Positions 19,148-29,794 of a stretch of 64,000 nt of DNA are shown here, one piece after another. This DNA is from Clostridium liquoris (GTDB taxonomy: Bacteria; Bacillota; Clostridia; Clostridiales; Clostridiaceae): contig NZ_PVXO01000047.1 in assembly GCF_002995785.1 (NCBI RefSeq), positions 1-64,000 on the forward strand, read 5' to 3'. The notes under the pieces are model-generated. The model was not told the origin of the DNA. It searched no databases and saw nothing but the letters and a program-made list of their open reading frames with translations. A program made the position numbers and the translations under genes. Each line of letters starts with the position of its first letter. Position 1 is the first letter of the stretch.

Positions 19148-20008
19148 TTATCTTATTTTAAGACAGTGTTTTGGCGATATTTCATAATTTTTCTTAAACG
19201 CTCTGACAAAACTAGAGTAATCATTAAATCCACTTTCTATAGCTGCTTCTGTGGTGCTGCTTCCATCTTTTATCAAAGATCTAGCCATTGCCAATCTCTT
19301 TTGTAATATATAATTATGAACTGTATAACCGGTTTGTATTTTAAATTTGTGCATGAGATAATACTTGCTTATATAAAATTTAGAAGAAATTCTTTCTATA
19401 GATAAGTCCTCAGAAAGATTTTTATTAATATAGTCTAAAATTTTGCCTATACTTTCATCATATTGAATATCACTAAGTTCATCCTCATTGTGCCTTTCTA
19501 AAAATAATCTATTTAAATATACTAGGAATTGTAAAAATAGTGAATTACTAAGTATACTATTTCCAAACCGTACATCGTGTTTAGTCTCTTCAAGTTGTTG
19601 CAATATACTTTTTATATTTTTCAATGATTCACAATCCAATCTCAATAAATTAATCTTTTCACTAGATGCTAATTCAAAGCATTGAAATAGGTTACAGTCA
19701 GAACTGTTATGATTTATTATAAAGTTTGAATTTACCCATATTATTATTCGCTCATAGGTTTCTCCTGGGTCTATTATAGGTTTGTGTATATCATTATTAT
19801 TTATAAGAAGTATATCCCAAGGTCTTAGTTTATAATACTTTCCTTCTATTGCATAAGTTACCTTACCTGAAATAAAAATGATTATTTTATTAAAATCATG
19901 ATAATGAAATTCAAACTCTAAGTCCTTCTTATCTTTTATATGAAATAATTCAAAATCTTTATTTAAGCATCCTCTCTTATTTTTTATATTATCAAATTCA
20001 TTTCCCAT
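19148..20008 (-). CDS. AraC-family transcriptional regulator
   Basis: This 286-residue regulator has an N-terminal cupin-like sensor (FEFHYHDFNKIIIFISG, about 30-50) and a C-terminal double helix-turn-helix from about residue 185. The second recognition helix region reads SGFNDYSSFVRAFKKNYEISP, the AraC signature. It stands between the deacetylase gene and the divergent asd gene; which of them it controls, if either, cannot be read from the sequence. AAAGGGG precedes the ATG. Confidence 0.88.
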   Translation of the reverse strand: MGNEFDNIKNKRGCLNKDFELFHIKDKKDLEFEFHYHDFNKIIIFISGKVTYAIEGKYYKLRPWDILLINNNDIHKPIIDPGETYERIIIWVNSNFIINHNSSDCNLFQCFELASSEKINLLRLDCESLKNIKSILQQLEETKHDVRFGNSILSNSLFLQFLVYLNRLFLERHNEDELSDIQYDESIGKILDYINKNLSEDLSIERISSKFYISKYYLMHKFKIQTGYTVHNYILQKRLAMARSLIKDGSSTTEAAIESGFNDYSSFVRAFKKNYEISPKHCLKIR

Positions 20009-20176
20009 AATTAATACCCCTTTAAATTATAAGTTATATTATTATAGCATTTTTTGCAATATTCATAGCACTTTAAGCCATAAATATAGTAAAAAATATA
20101 AGTATAATATTAATATATCATACCTTATTAAAACTTATATTAAATATTTTAATTATTTATTTGGAGGTATTTAGTT

Positions 20177-21256
20177 ATGAACAAAAAACTTAAAGTTGGT
20201 ATACTTGGCGGTACAGGCTTTGTTGGACAAAGACTCGTTACTTTATTAGAACACCATCCTTATTTTGAAATTGTTGTTATCGGTGCTAGCAAAAATTCAG
20301 CAGGCAAAACTTATTATGAAGCCGTAAAAAACAGATGGAAGTTAAATCTTCCAATACCCGACAATGTAAAAAATATAATAGTTAAAGATATATATGAAAT
20401 TGAAGAAATAAGTTCTCAGGTAGATCTTGTATTCTGTGCAGTTAATATGCCTAAAGATGAAATAAGAAAAATTGAAGAAAGCTATGCAAAAGCAGAAGTT
20501 CCTGTAATTTCAAACAACTCTGCCAACAGGTGGACCCCTGATGTCCCTGTAGTTATTCCTGAAATCAATGATGAACACCTAAAATTAATAGAAAACCAGC
20601 GTAAAAGGTTAGGAACTAAAAGAGGCTTTATCGTAGCTAAACCTAATTGTTCAATTCAAAGCTATGTTCCTGCTATAAATGCACTTATGGAGTTTAAACC
20701 TAAGAAAATATTAGTATGCACATATCAAGCTATATCCGGAAGTGGAAAAATATTCTCAGATTGGCCAGAAATAAATGATAATGTTATTCCTTTTATCTCA
20801 GGAGAAGAAGAAAAAAGTGAAAAAGAACCTTTAAAGGTCTGGGGACATATTGAAGATGGTAAAATTGTAAATGCAGTGGAACCAACAATTACTTCTCAGT
20901 GCATACGTGTTCCTGTATCTGATGGTCATTTAGCTGCAGTTTTTGTATCCTTTGAAAATAAACCTTCAAAAGAAACTATATTAAAACTATGGAAAGAATA
21001 TACTGGTAAACCACAACTCTTAAATTTACCAAGTGCACCAAAACAATTCTTAACTTATTTTGAAGAGGCCGATAGACCTCAAACTAAACTTGATAGAGAT
21101 ATTGAGAATGGAATGGGAATAAGTATTGGCCGTTTAAGAGAGGATAGTTTATTCGACTATAAATTTGTATGTCTTTCACACAACACTTTACGTGGTGCAG
21201 CAGGTGGCTCCGTACTTACTGCTGAATTATTAAAAGAAGAAGGCTACTTGTTTTAG
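20177..21256 (+). CDS. asd: aspartate-semialdehyde dehydrogenase
   Basis: The 359-residue NADP-dependent enzyme converts aspartyl phosphate to aspartate semialdehyde, the branch point for Lys/diaminopimelate, Thr and Met. It shows GGTGFVGQRL at 11-20 for cofactor binding and the nucleophile Cys158 in AKPNCSIQS. The length and the GHLAAVFV segment match the archaeal/fungal-type subgroup rather than the E. coli type. TTTGGAGG precedes the ATG. No riboswitch is visible upstream. It is followed at once by a copy of the dispersed repeat and a terminator. Confidence 0.92.
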   Translation: MNKKLKVGILGGTGFVGQRLVTLLEHHPYFEIVVIGASKNSAGKTYYEAVKNRWKLNLPIPDNVKNIIVKDIYEIEEISSQVDLVFCAVNMPKDEIRKIEESYAKAEVPVISNNSANRWTPDVPVVIPEINDEHLKLIENQRKRLGTKRGFIVAKPNCSIQSYVPAINALMEFKPKKILVCTYQAISGSGKIFSDWPEINDNVIPFISGEEEKSEKEPLKVWGHIEDGKIVNAVEPTITSQCIRVPVSDGHLAAVFVSFENKPSKETILKLWKEYTGKPQLLNLPSAPKQFLTYFEEADRPQTKLDRDIENGMGISIGRLREDSLFDYKFVCLSHNTLRGAAGGSVLTAELLKEEGYLF

Positions 21257-21378
21257 TGGACAATTGACAGTGGACAGTTTAAGTAATAGATAAAGGGATT
21301 TTTTACAAAGTAAAAATCCCTTTATCTATTCTCTATTATTTATTCTCCATTAAATGTTATCTGTTAATCGCCAAATTG
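21255..21378. repeat. dispersed intergenic repeat, copy A
   Basis: It begins with AGTGGACAATTGACAGTGG immediately at the asd stop and continues as TA-rich filler (CTATTCTCTATTATTTATTC-like). Unlike copies B-E its right arm is degenerate. A strong terminator stem, AGATAAAGGGATTTTT with its inverse, lies inside at 21289-21327 and serves both asd and the convergent cobO. Confidence 0.65.
21289..21327. terminator. bidirectional terminator between asd and cobO
   Basis: AGATAAAGGGATTTTT pairs with AAAAATCCCTTTATCT at 21312-21327, located between the convergent asd and cobO genes. Confidence 0.85.
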
Positions 21379-21897
21379 TTAATTTTCAATGCCTACTCTG
21401 CAAGGAACTCCTTGAGTATAATAATGCTTTATTTCCTTCATTTCTGTTACTAAATCAGCTCTATCTATAATTTCTTGTTTTGCATATCTTCCTGTTAATA
21501 TTAATTCTGTTTTTTCTGGTTTTTTATCAATAAGAGCTAAAATTTCTTCTACAGTAAATAAATCATAGAAAAGAGCGATGTTCATTTCATCAAATACAAC
21601 TACATCGTATTCTCCAGAAGTAAGTACTTCTTCTGCTCTTTTTAATCCTTTTTTAGCTTCTGCTATGTCAGCTTTTGTTGGAGTACCAAGTATAAATGTA
21701 TCTTTTCCAAACTGTTCCATAGTGAAGTTTGGTAATAATTCTGCTGCTTTAAGCTCGCTATATTTCATTCCCTTTGCGAATTGACCAAAAAATACTTTTT
21801 TACCTGCACAAACAGCTCTAAGCGAAAGTCCTAAGGCTGCTGTAGTCTTTCCTTTACCATTCCCAGTATAAACTTGAACGTATCCTTTGCTTTCCAT
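21379..21897 (-). CDS. cobO: cob(I)yrinic acid a,c-diamide adenosyltransferase
   Basis: This 172-residue CobA/CobO/BtuR-family ATP:corrinoid adenosyltransferase attaches the upper 5'-deoxyadenosyl ligand. The P-loop GNGKGKTT is at 12-19, and the DVVVFDEMNIAL strand provides the Walker-B-like acid. AGAAGGTAA precedes the ATG. It lies downstream of cbiK in the same direction. It works with the late corrinoid genes at 25.9-40.6 kb. Confidence 0.92.
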   Translation of the reverse strand: MESKGYVQVYTGNGKGKTTAALGLSLRAVCAGKKVFFGQFAKGMKYSELKAAELLPNFTMEQFGKDTFILGTPTKADIAEAKKGLKRAEEVLTSGEYDVVVFDEMNIALFYDLFTVEEILALIDKKPEKTELILTGRYAKQEIIDRADLVTEMKEIKHYYTQGVPCRVGIEN

Positions 21898-22037
21898 AAA
21901 AGTTACCTTCTTTCAAAAAATTTTCATAATATATACCCATTAATAATAATATCATAATTTATAGCTCATATCTAATAATATAAGGCTAATTTCATAATAA
22001 TATTATAAATTAGCTTCATATTTTATCAATCATTGAA

Positions 22038-22844
22038 TTATCCTTCCATCAAGGGATTTCCATCTATACAATCCTGTACATGTTGAATAAATATATCCTG
22101 TATTCCTTTATTTTCTCCTATACCATGTAAATAAATATTTACCTTATAACCTTTTTCTTCTAAAATGTTCTTCCAAGAATCTTCTTTATCACCTGCCATG
22201 TCATTAGTAGCATGATCTCCTGACACAAGCATGAATGGCATTAAAGTGATTTCTTTTATAGCATTTTTATTTAATCTAGGAAGTATTACTTCTAATTCTG
22301 GGGAGCCTGCTACATTAGCTATATAAATATTTTCCAACTTGCTTTCATCTATAACATGCTGGAATAATGCATAGGATGAATTTGCTGGATGAACACTTCC
22401 GTGTCCCATAAATACTACTGCATGCTCCTTTTCCCTTGCAGGTATTTGATCCTTTAAAGCTTTCACTGCTTTAAAATAATCCTTTGTTCTGTAAAGAAGG
22501 GGCCTACCTAAAACTAATTTTTTAAATACTTCTTTGTGTTCAAATTTGTGAACTGCAAGTTTTACATCATCATACTCTTCACCAGGCATTATATGTAAAG
22601 ACTGAACATATACCTTTTCAAAACCTTCCTCAGCCATTTTTTCTAATGCTTCCTCAGTATTATCTATAAATATGTTATCTCTTTTTTCCAGCTTATTTAT
22701 TATCATTCCTGAAGTAAAAGCTCTTCTAACTTCATACTCTTTAAAAGTTTCCTTTACTTTATTTTCTATTGCTTCAATAGTAACTTTTCTAGTTTCAGGG
22801 TAACTTGTTCCAAAACTAACCACCAGTATGCCTTTTTTTGACAT
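22038..22844 (-). CDS. cbiK: anaerobic cobalt chelatase (CbiK)
   Basis: The 268-residue class II chelatase inserts Co2+ into sirohydrochlorin at the start of the anaerobic B12 route. It opens with GILVVSFGTSYPETR and has the two metal-site histidines His148 in FMGHGS and His211 in GDHATND, matching the pair known from Salmonella CbiK. No signal peptide is seen, so it is cytoplasmic and anabolic rather than a heme-uptake CbiK-P. It stands between the chemoreceptor and cobO. Confidence 0.93.
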   Translation of the reverse strand: MSKKGILVVSFGTSYPETRKVTIEAIENKVKETFKEYEVRRAFTSGMIINKLEKRDNIFIDNTEEALEKMAEEGFEKVYVQSLHIMPGEEYDDVKLAVHKFEHKEVFKKLVLGRPLLYRTKDYFKAVKALKDQIPAREKEHAVVFMGHGSVHPANSSYALFQHVIDESKLENIYIANVAGSPELEVILPRLNKNAIKEITLMPFMLVSGDHATNDMAGDKEDSWKNILEEKGYKVNIYLHGIGENKGIQDIFIQHVQDCIDGNPLMEG

Positions 22845-22949
22845 AAATCCATCTTTCCCTTCCTTGCCGCATATACTATAACTTCACAACTGTCACATAA
22901 TTGATTATAATCCTAGAAATTTTTTAAGTGCTAAACTTCTGTTATTGCA

Positions 22950-24653
22950 TTAAATTTTAAATTTATTCACAGCTTGTTTAAGCTGTTCTGATAAATTGGC
23001 TAGATTCTGACTAGAAGAAGTTATTTCTTCCGTAGAAGCATATAGTTGTTCAGTTTCTCCAGACACTGTTTGGCTTTGGGAAGCAGTATCTTTCGATATG
23101 TTATCAATTGACACTACATTTAAAACAATTTGTTCACTGCCTTCTGCAAGCTGATGCAGCGTTTCTGAAATAATCTGGATTTGCAAAGAAACGTCATTTA
23201 CAAGCTTCAATATTTCATTAAATGAATTCCCCGCATCATTTACTGTTTTCGTACCAGTATTTACATTATCCATACTGCTTTTCATGGAAGTGGCAGCCCC
23301 TCGAATATTTTCTTTAACTTGTTGAATAAGTTTTGCAATTTTATCTGCAGATTCACTCGATTTTTCTGCAAGTTCATGTACTTCTTCTGCTACAACTGAA
23401 AATCCTTTTCCCTGCTCTCCAGCACGTGCAGCCTCAATAGATGCATTTAAAGCCAATAAATTGGTTTGATCCGCAATGTCTGAAATAGCATTTACAACTT
23501 CTCCAATAGCCACAGAATCGCGATTAAGTTTTTCCACTGAATCTTTTACTATTTCCGTTGAATTTTTAATGGATTCCATCTGGCTAACAGCCTGTAATAT
23601 AACATCACTGCCATCTTTAGCTACAGAAGATGCATTACTTGCAGCATTTGCTACTTCCTGAGAATTAGCTGCCACTTCCTGAGAACTTGCCGAAATTTGT
23701 TCAACCGCTGCAGATACTTCTCCTGAAGATTTAGACTGATTTTCAGCTCCTTTAGCCACCTTGTTAATGGCATCATTCACATGTCCTACAGTTTCGTTTA
23801 ACTGATTGGCGTTATTATAAAGTTCTTCTGAAGATGCAGTTACATCATTAGAAACATTTAGAACCAGTCTTACAATATTTTTTAAATTTTGCGCCATTAT
23901 ATTAATTGAAGTAGCCAGTTCTCCTATTTCGTCCTTTTCTTCTATTTTTATAGGTTCAACTACCAGATTTCCATCAGCTATCTGTCCAAGGGAATCTACA
24001 CACTTATCAAGTCTTAATACAATTTTATTAGAAATTTTCATTGCTACAAAAATGCTGGCTGCAATACTTATTAAAAATATAATACCCATAATCCATCTTG
24101 CACTAGAGCTCGCATTTTTAGTCTGTACCCATGCGTTACTTGTGATTTCATTTATCATATTACTAAGTTTAATGTGCACATATTTATAATCATCCATATA
24201 TACTTTTCCATCTTGCAGCCTATCTCTTGCTATTTGAACTTTTCCTGATTTAACTAGATCTATTTGATCTTTAAAATAATTATCTATTACTTCAACATTT
24301 GGTATAACTTCATTTTTTATAGTAATAGCTAAATCATCATCTACATAATAATAATTTTTTATAGTTTCTATATCCTTTTTAATATTTTTTTCACTTAAAT
24401 TATAGGACTCCAAAAATCTATCATCTCCATCGCTGGCAATATACCCTCTAACTCCTGATTCTTCACTTACAAGTTCACTACTAATTTGAGATATAATGTT
24501 ACTTATTGGAATAATATCTTTTGAAATCCTGTCTGTAGATTTTTCAATACGGTTAAAATTATAAAAAGCACCGATTGTAGCCAAAAACATCATTATCAGA
24601 ATAATACTAAATCCTGCAAAAATTTTAGTTTTAACTTTTACATCCTTTATCAC
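22950..24653 (-). CDS. methyl-accepting chemotaxis protein
   Basis: This transmembrane chemoreceptor has about 567 residues. An N-terminal membrane helix is followed by an extracellular four-helix-bundle-type region, a second membrane helix near residue 190, a HAMP segment and a signalling domain with the conserved tip containing [19 protein letters not shown]. The start is placed at GTG 24653, where GGGGGAG lies six bases upstream; the ATG at 24668 has no ribosome site. It follows a sugar-binding lipoprotein by about 20 bases. The two probably act as sensor pair, the binding protein presenting its ligand to the receptor, under c-di-GMP control. Confidence 0.88.
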   Translation of the reverse strand: MIKDVKVKTKIFAGFSIILIMMFLATIGAFYNFNRIEKSTDRISKDIIPISNIISQISSELVSEESGVRGYIASDGDDRFLESYNLSEKNIKKDIETIKNYYYVDDDLAITIKNEVIPNVEVIDNYFKDQIDLVKSGKVQIARDRLQDGKVYMDDYKYVHIKLSNMINEITSNAWVQTKNASSSARWIMGIIFLISIAASIFVAMKISNKIVLRLDKCVDSLGQIADGNLVVEPIKIEEKDEIGELATSINIMAQNLKNIVRLVLNVSNDVTASSEELYNNANQLNETVGHVNDAINKVAKGAENQSKSSGEVSAAVEQISASSQEVAANSQEVANAASNASSVAKDGSDVILQAVSQMESIKNSTEIVKDSVEKLNRDSVAIGEVVNAISDIADQTNLLALNASIEAARAGEQGKGFSVVAEEVHELAEKSSESADKIAKLIQQVKENIRGAATSMKSSMDNVNTGTKTVNDAGNSFNEILKLVNDVSLQIQIISETLHQLAEGSEQIVLNVVSIDNISKDTASQSQTVSGETEQLYASTEEITSSSQNLANLSEQLKQAVNKFKI

Positions 24654-24673
24654 AATATTCTCCCCCATTAATT

Positions 24674-25684
24674 CTATTTTGCATCCTGAACATTTTCTTT
24701 TGTAATCATTTTGTAATCAATCCAGACGTATTTTCCATCTGTAATCTTATACTTAAAATTACTTTCATCAGGAGTTTTCCCATTAGAAAGTACATATGAT
24801 AAATCAAAAACAGCATCACCCTGTTTTGCAGCATCGTTTAAAACAGTCCCGAGAAGGGTACCATCTTCAACAGCTTTAACTGCCGGTGCCGTAGCATCTA
24901 CACCTACTACAGGTACATACTTTCCTCCATTAAAATATCCAGCTGCTTTTAGGGCATCAACAGCCCCAAGGGCCATGTCATCATTGTTTGCTATTACACA
25001 ATCAAAATTTTGGCCGTATGACGAAATAAACGAGGTCATTTTTTCCTGGGCCTTTGTACGATCCCACATAGCAGTGTCTTCTGCCACCTTTTGCACCTTA
25101 AATCCTGAATCTTCAAGAGCTTTTATAGAATATTTCGTTCTCTCTTCAGTATCTTGATTTCCCGTTTCCCCTTTTAGCATAATATATCTAATAGTGCCAT
25201 CTTGAGTAGGATGATCTTTAAAATAATTTGCAAGAATTTGACCCTGTATTGTTCCGGATTGCTCTGCTTTAGCACCTACATAGTAAACCTTATTCCATTT
25301 TTCAATATCTTCTTTTTTAGGTTCACGATTTACAAATACTATAGGTATATTTGCTTTTTTAGACTTTTCAATAATCTGTCCTGCAGCATTGACATCCACT
25401 GGATTTACAACAAGTGCCTTAACTTTTCTATTTATAAAAAGATTTATTTTATTACTTTCAGTTGTTTGAGAATTATCTCCATTCCAAATATCAACTCGAG
25501 CCTTTCCTTTAGATACCTTATATACTTCATTTTTAAGTTCAGTTATCCATGTGTTATTAAACTCATAGGCAACAAAGCCAATTGTAGGTTCATTTTCATT
25601 TAAAGATGAAGAATTTGAACAGCCTGTCCCTAAAATAGTAATTAATAAAATAATGACAGCAATTAACTTTTTGTATCCCTTCAC
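24674..25684 (-). CDS. galactose/ribose-type sugar-binding lipoprotein
   Basis: This 336-residue type I periplasmic-binding-fold lipoprotein has a signal peptide ending in the lipobox LGTGC. The mature protein resembles Mgl[35 protein letters not shown] and GTVLNDA line up with its sugar-contact loops. No ABC permease or ATPase gene is next to it; the only partner is the chemoreceptor downstream. A role as chemotactic sugar sensor is therefore more likely than transport (inference). GTG start with AAGGAGG eight bases upstream, behind a c-di-GMP-II riboswitch. Confidence 0.85.
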   Translation of the reverse strand: MKGYKKLIAVIILLITILGTGCSNSSSLNENEPTIGFVAYEFNNTWITELKNEVYKVSKGKARVDIWNGDNSQTTESNKINLFINRKVKALVVNPVDVNAAGQIIEKSKKANIPIVFVNREPKKEDIEKWNKVYYVGAKAEQSGTIQGQILANYFKDHPTQDGTIRYIMLKGETGNQDTEERTKYSIKALEDSGFKVQKVAEDTAMWDRTKAQEKMTSFISSYGQNFDCVIANNDDMALGAVDALKAAGYFNGGKYVPVVGVDATAPAVKAVEDGTLLGTVLNDAAKQGDAVFDLSYVLSNGKTPDESNFKYKITDGKYVWIDYKMITKENVQDAK

Positions 25685-25730
25685 GATTAAAACCTCCTTA
25701 GAAACATATAAATTCTTTTATATAATCAAT

Positions 25731-25808
25731 TATTGGTAGGTTGCACCACTAACTCTAAATCCCCCAGGTGCCCAATTATGGAGAGTTTTTCATCGTTTCC
25801 AACTTTTA
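25731..25808 (-). ncRNA. c-di-GMP-II riboswitch
   Basis: The minus strand reads GGAAACGATGAA ... AATTGGGCACC ... AGAGTTAGTGGTGCAACC. It matches, in order and spacing, the class II c-di-GMP aptamer crystallised from Clostridium acetobutylicum (GGAAACAAUGAUGAA, AAUUGGGCAC, GAGUUAGUAGUGCAACC). The pseudoknot pairing GCACC/GGTGC and the AACTCT/AGAGTT helix are both present. It lies 47 bases before the sugar-binding lipoprotein gene, whose product pairs with a chemoreceptor. No T-run terminator is seen, so control of translation or RNA stability is possible. Confidence 0.88.
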
Positions 25809-25955
25809 TGAATATAATAATATCCATTCGTAATTTTACTGCTAAAATTATAAATAATCAACAAAATAAAATTAAAAACAGAGATTCGCTAAATGCAAGT
25901 TAAAATGAAAATGGAAAGATTAGCTTGATGGTTATGCTCTATTGCCTATTATTTA

Positions 25956-27281
25956 TTATCTGCTCTCAATCAGCTGTTTTAAAAAATCAATATTCCCAAA
26001 GAAATGTACATGGGCATATCCTGCCAAGGTATTATTTTTTACGTATCCGCATGTCCATTCTTTTATTTTCCCATCGTACATAGTATTTGTTAATTTATAT
26101 ATTTTGTTATCCTTTGTATTTACACAGGATTTATGGAACTCATGGCATTTTATCTTTGTTCCTTTAGATACAATTTTATTATCCACATTTATTTCTATTT
26201 CTGCATAGCCAAAGTTTTGCAGTGTTTTTGTCATGGTAGCTTTTCCGCTGAAGAATCCTACTGTATCACGTTGAATTTCTCCATTATCTATAGCTTCTGT
26301 AAGGTACATAAGTCCCCCACATTCTGCATAACATCTTAATCCATTATCTAAGGCATTTTTTATACTTTGAAGCATGGTTTTATTATTACTTAATTCCTCT
26401 AAAAACACCTCTGGATAGCCACCACCTATATAAAGAAAATCTAAACCTTCTGGTAGAGCTTTATCCTTTAATGGGCTAAAATAAATTATCTTACCAACTT
26501 CACTTAAAAGCTCTAAATTTTCCTTATAGTAAAAACTAAACGCTTTATCATAGGCTACACCTATGTTTAATCCCTTATTTTCTAGATGAAAATTATCTTC
26601 ATATTTTGGTGTTTCTTTAAAATATTCTATAAGCCCTTCTACATCTACATGCTTTAAAATAAGTTCACTGCATACATCTACTCTTTCTTCTAAATCATCT
26701 ATTTCACTACTTTGAATAAGCCCTAAATGTCTACTACCTAGAACTAGTCTTTCATCATTAGGAACATATCCAAATACTTTAATTTTGCAGTTATATTCTA
26801 TTGAAGCCTTTAGTAGGCCATAATAGCTCTCACTTATGTTATTAAGTATTACCCCTAATATATTTACATCCTCTTCAAAATTTACAAGACCATTTATTTC
26901 TGCGCATAAAGTAGCAACTTGTGCTTTGGGAGATATTACTAAAACCACTGGGAGTCCTAATGTTTTGGCTACATGGGCTGTGGAATATTTTGAATCTATC
27001 CATTTCCCATCATAAAGTCCCATAACACCTTCCACCACTCCTAAATCTCCTTCACCTCTAGAATAAGAAGCTTTTACACCATCTTCCCCCATAAGATAAA
27101 GGTCTAAATTTCTTGAAGCTTTTCCTGTTATTCTAGAATGAAAAGCTGAATCTATATAATCTGGCCCAACTTTATATCCCTGCACATCAAAACCTTTTTC
27201 CATTAAAGCTTTTATAATTCCTAAAGTAATAGTGGTTTTTCCGCCACCACTACTATCTGAAGATATCACTATACTTTTCAT
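25956..27281 (-). CDS. cbiA: cobyrinate a,c-diamide synthase
   Basis: The 441-residue glutamine-dependent amidase acts on the a and c side chains of cobyrinate. The N-terminal ATP-binding domain starts SSDSSGGGKTT and continues GYKVGPDYIDSAFH. The C-terminal glutaminase-like domain has the nucleophile Cys321 in AECGGLMYL. It is the last gene of the long riboswitch-headed run, separated from hemL by about 15 bases. A low-complexity CTATTATTTATTATC-like stretch overlaps its 3' end, similar to filler next to the dispersed repeats. Confidence 0.93.
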   Translation of the reverse strand: MKSIVISSDSSGGGKTTITLGIIKALMEKGFDVQGYKVGPDYIDSAFHSRITGKASRNLDLYLMGEDGVKASYSRGEGDLGVVEGVMGLYDGKWIDSKYSTAHVAKTLGLPVVLVISPKAQVATLCAEINGLVNFEEDVNILGVILNNISESYYGLLKASIEYNCKIKVFGYVPNDERLVLGSRHLGLIQSSEIDDLEERVDVCSELILKHVDVEGLIEYFKETPKYEDNFHLENKGLNIGVAYDKAFSFYYKENLELLSEVGKIIYFSPLKDKALPEGLDFLYIGGGYPEVFLEELSNNKTMLQSIKNALDNGLRCYAECGGLMYLTEAIDNGEIQRDTVGFFSGKATMTKTLQNFGYAEIEINVDNKIVSKGTKIKCHEFHKSCVNTKDNKIYKLTNTMYDGKIKEWTCGYVKNNTLAGYAHVHFFGNIDFLKQLIESR

Positions 27282-27296
27282 AGTTTCGCCTTTCTC

Positions 27297-28565
27297 TTAG
27301 AATTTTTTCATAACTTCTAAAAACTTCTCAATTTCTAATTCTGTATGTTTAACACCAATGAACATAGCTTCAAATTGTGATGGAGCTATATATATTCCTT
27401 CACTTAACATATGCTCAAAGAATTTTCCGAATAATTTAGTATCACAAGCCTTGGCATCTTCATAGTTTCTTACTTTTCCTTTTTCCGTAAAGAAAGGAGT
27501 AAACATAGCTCCACATCTATTTACTGTAAGTGGAATGCCTTTTTCCTTAGCTATTTCTTTCATACCTTCTTGAAGCTTACGTCCTATGTCTTCCATGTGC
27601 TCATAATATGCTGGATTTTCGTGAAGTTTCTTTAATGTTGCATATCCTGCTGCCATTACCACTGGATTTCCTGACATAGTTCCTGCTTGATATACAGGGC
27701 CCATTGGAGATAGCTTTTCCATTATCTCTCTCTTGCCGCCATAAGCACCGCATGGAAGTCCTCCGCCCATGATTTTTGCATAAGTTGTAATATCAGGTGC
27801 TATACCATAAAGGCCCTGTGCTCCTTTATAAGCTACTCTGAAGCCTGACATAACTTCATCAAATATAAGTATTGCTCCATACTTGGTACAAATGTCTCTA
27901 AGTCCCTGTAAAAATTCCTTTTCTCCAGGAATAACACCCATATTTCCTGCTACAGGTTCAACTATAATTGCCGCTATGTCTTCACCGTATTTTTCAAATA
28001 AAGCTTTTACGCTTTCCATATCATTGTATTGAGCAACTAAAGTATTTTGTATACTTCCTTCTGGTACTCCAGGAGAACCTGGTATTCTTTCTGTAAGTAC
28101 ACCTGAGCCTGCTTCTACTAAAAATCCATCAAAGTGTCCATGATAACATCCGGCAAATTTTATTATTTTATCTCTCTTAGTATATCCTCTTGCAAGTTTT
28201 ACAGCACTCATAGTAGCTTCTGTACCTGAGTTAACCATTCTAATCATATCCACATTATCCAATGTATTAACCATGTATTTTGCAAGTATTAATTCTCCCT
28301 TAGTTGGTGCACCAAAGCTTATAGCGTTTTCTAAAGTATCCTTTATGGCCTTTACTACATCTGGATCATTATGTCCAAGTATCATAGGACCCCATGAAGC
28401 TACAAAATCTATATATTCTTTTCCATCTTCATCCCATATATGTGAACCTAATCCCTTTTTAATAACTGGTGGATTAACTGAAACATTTCTAAAAGCTCTA
28501 ACTGGACTATTAACTCCACCAGGCATGTATTTCTTTGATTCCTCAAATATCTCTAAACTTCCCAA
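27297..28565 (-). CDS. hemL: glutamate-1-semialdehyde 2,1-aminomutase
   Basis: This PLP enzyme of about 422 residues makes 5-aminolevulinate from glutamate-1-semialdehyde, the step after HemA. The N-terminus [13 protein letters not shown] and the PLP lysine Lys264 in [12 protein letters not shown] are diagnostic. Two TTG codons can open the frame. The one at 28565 is preferred, because GGGGG lies nine bases upstream, while the TTG at 28574 touches it. Repeat copy B sits just upstream, between this gene and hemB. Confidence 0.92.
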   Translation of the reverse strand: MGSLEIFEESKKYMPGGVNSPVRAFRNVSVNPPVIKKGLGSHIWDEDGKEYIDFVASWGPMILGHNDPDVVKAIKDTLENAISFGAPTKGELILAKYMVNTLDNVDMIRMVNSGTEATMSAVKLARGYTKRDKIIKFAGCYHGHFDGFLVEAGSGVLTERIPGSPGVPEGSIQNTLVAQYNDMESVKALFEKYGEDIAAIIVEPVAGNMGVIPGEKEFLQGLRDICTKYGAILIFDEVMSGFRVAYKGAQGLYGIAPDITTYAKIMGGGLPCGAYGGKREIMEKLSPMGPVYQAGTMSGNPVVMAAGYATLKKLHENPAYYEHMEDIGRKLQEGMKEIAKEKGIPLTVNRCGAMFTPFFTEKGKVRNYEDAKACDTKLFGKFFEHMLSEGIYIAPSQFEAMFIGVKHTELEIEKFLEVMKKF

Positions 28566-28589
28566 AAATATCAACCCCCATTTTTTTTA

Positions 28590-28749
28590 GTTGACAATTT
28601 ACAATTGACAGTGGACAGTTATGGATAATTTTTCTCCATTAACATTACGAAAAATTTTTAAATACATATATTTTATTTAAGATTTTCTGTAATGCCAACG
28701 GAAGAAAATCCTCCTTAACTGTCAATTGTCATCTGTCAACTGTCAACTT
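28590..28749. repeat. dispersed intergenic repeat, copy B
   Basis: Left arm GTTGACAATTTACAATTGAC... at 28590-28620 and right arm ...AACTGTCAATTGTCATC... to 28749 are inverted with respect to each other. The interior carries GGATAATTTTTCTCC-ATTA-CGAAAAATTT, also seen in copy D. It lies between hemL and hemB inside one transcription unit. Confidence 0.8.
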
Positions 28750-28812
28750 ACTAAATCTGTACTCTATTATCTATTCTTTATTATCTGTACTCTAATTCTG
28801 TACTCTGTGCTC

Positions 28813-29775
28813 TTATCTAACCCATCTAGCTGCATCAAGTGCATAGTAAGTAATAATCATATCTGCTCCTGCTCTTTTTATGGATAACAACATTTCTAAA
28901 GCAATCCTCTTTTCATCTATAAGTCCTGCCTTTGCTGCTGCTTTAACCATGGCATATTCTCCACTTACACTATAAGCTGCTATAGGCATATCACATCTAT
29001 CTTTTGCCCATCTTATAACATCCAAATATGATAGGGCAGGTTTAATCATTATTATGTCTGCCCCTTCTTCTATGTCACTTTGTATTTCAAGCATAGCTTC
29101 TCTTATATTCCCTGGATCCATTTGATAAGTTTTTCTATCTCCAAACTGTGGAGCTGAATCAGCAGCTTCCCTAAATGGTCCATAGAAAGCTGAGCAGTAT
29201 TTTGCACTATAAGACATTATAGGAATATCTTTAAATCCATTTTCATCTAATGCTTCTCTTATAGCATCAATTCTTCCATCCATCATATCTGATGGTGCTA
29301 TCATATCCGCTCCTGCTTTAGCATGAGATACAGCAATCTTAGCTAAATACTTTAAAGTTTTATCATTATCTACATCATTACCACAGATAATTCCACAGTG
29401 TCCGTGACTTGTGTATTCACACATACAAACATCTGTAATAACATAAAGTTCTGGAGCCAATTCTTTTATTTTTCTTACTGCCTTCTGAATTATTCCATTA
29501 TCATCATAGGCACCGCTTCCTACTTCATCCTTATGTTCTGGAATTCCAAATAATATTACTCCCTTAACTTTTGCATCTACAACTTCTTTAATGATTTCAT
29601 GTAATCTATCTATTGAAAAATGATAGTTGTTTGGTAGAGAGCTTATTTCTCTTTTTATATTTTCTCCTTCTACCACAAATATAGGATATATAAAATCATC
29701 TGGAGTTAAAACTGTCTCCCTAACCATACTTCTTATAGCTTCATTTTTTCTAAGTCTTCTATGTCTATCAAACAT
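28813..29775 (-). CDS. hemB: porphobilinogen synthase
   Basis: The 320-residue 5-aminolevulinate dehydratase condenses two ALA to porphobilinogen. The zinc-site cysteines Cys117, Cys119 and Cys127 lie in [11 protein letters not shown], so this is the zinc-dependent type. The two active-site lysines are Lys192 in [12 protein letters not shown] and Lys245 in [18 protein letters not shown] precedes the ATG. It is flanked on both sides by copies of the dispersed repeat (B downstream, C upstream). Confidence 0.95.
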   Translation of the reverse strand: MFDRHRRLRKNEAIRSMVRETVLTPDDFIYPIFVVEGENIKREISSLPNNYHFSIDRLHEIIKEVVDAKVKGVILFGIPEHKDEVGSGAYDDNGIIQKAVRKIKELAPELYVITDVCMCEYTSHGHCGIICGNDVDNDKTLKYLAKIAVSHAKAGADMIAPSDMMDGRIDAIREALDENGFKDIPIMSYSAKYCSAFYGPFREAADSAPQFGDRKTYQMDPGNIREAMLEIQSDIEEGADIIMIKPALSYLDVIRWAKDRCDMPIAAYSVSGEYAMVKAAAKAGLIDEKRIALEMLLSIKRAGADMIITYYALDAARWVR

Positions 29776-29794
29776 AATTGCACCCCTTTTTTTA

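Noticed and set aside
24674-25684. Sugar ABC importer
   Set aside because: No permease or ATPase gene accompanies the binding protein; the adjacent gene is a chemoreceptor.
25731-25808. c-di-GMP-I (GEMM), THF or purine riboswitch
   Set aside because: The GCAAAGC/GGGACGCAAAG core of GEMM-I and the cores of the others are absent; the sequence fits class II c-di-GMP instead.
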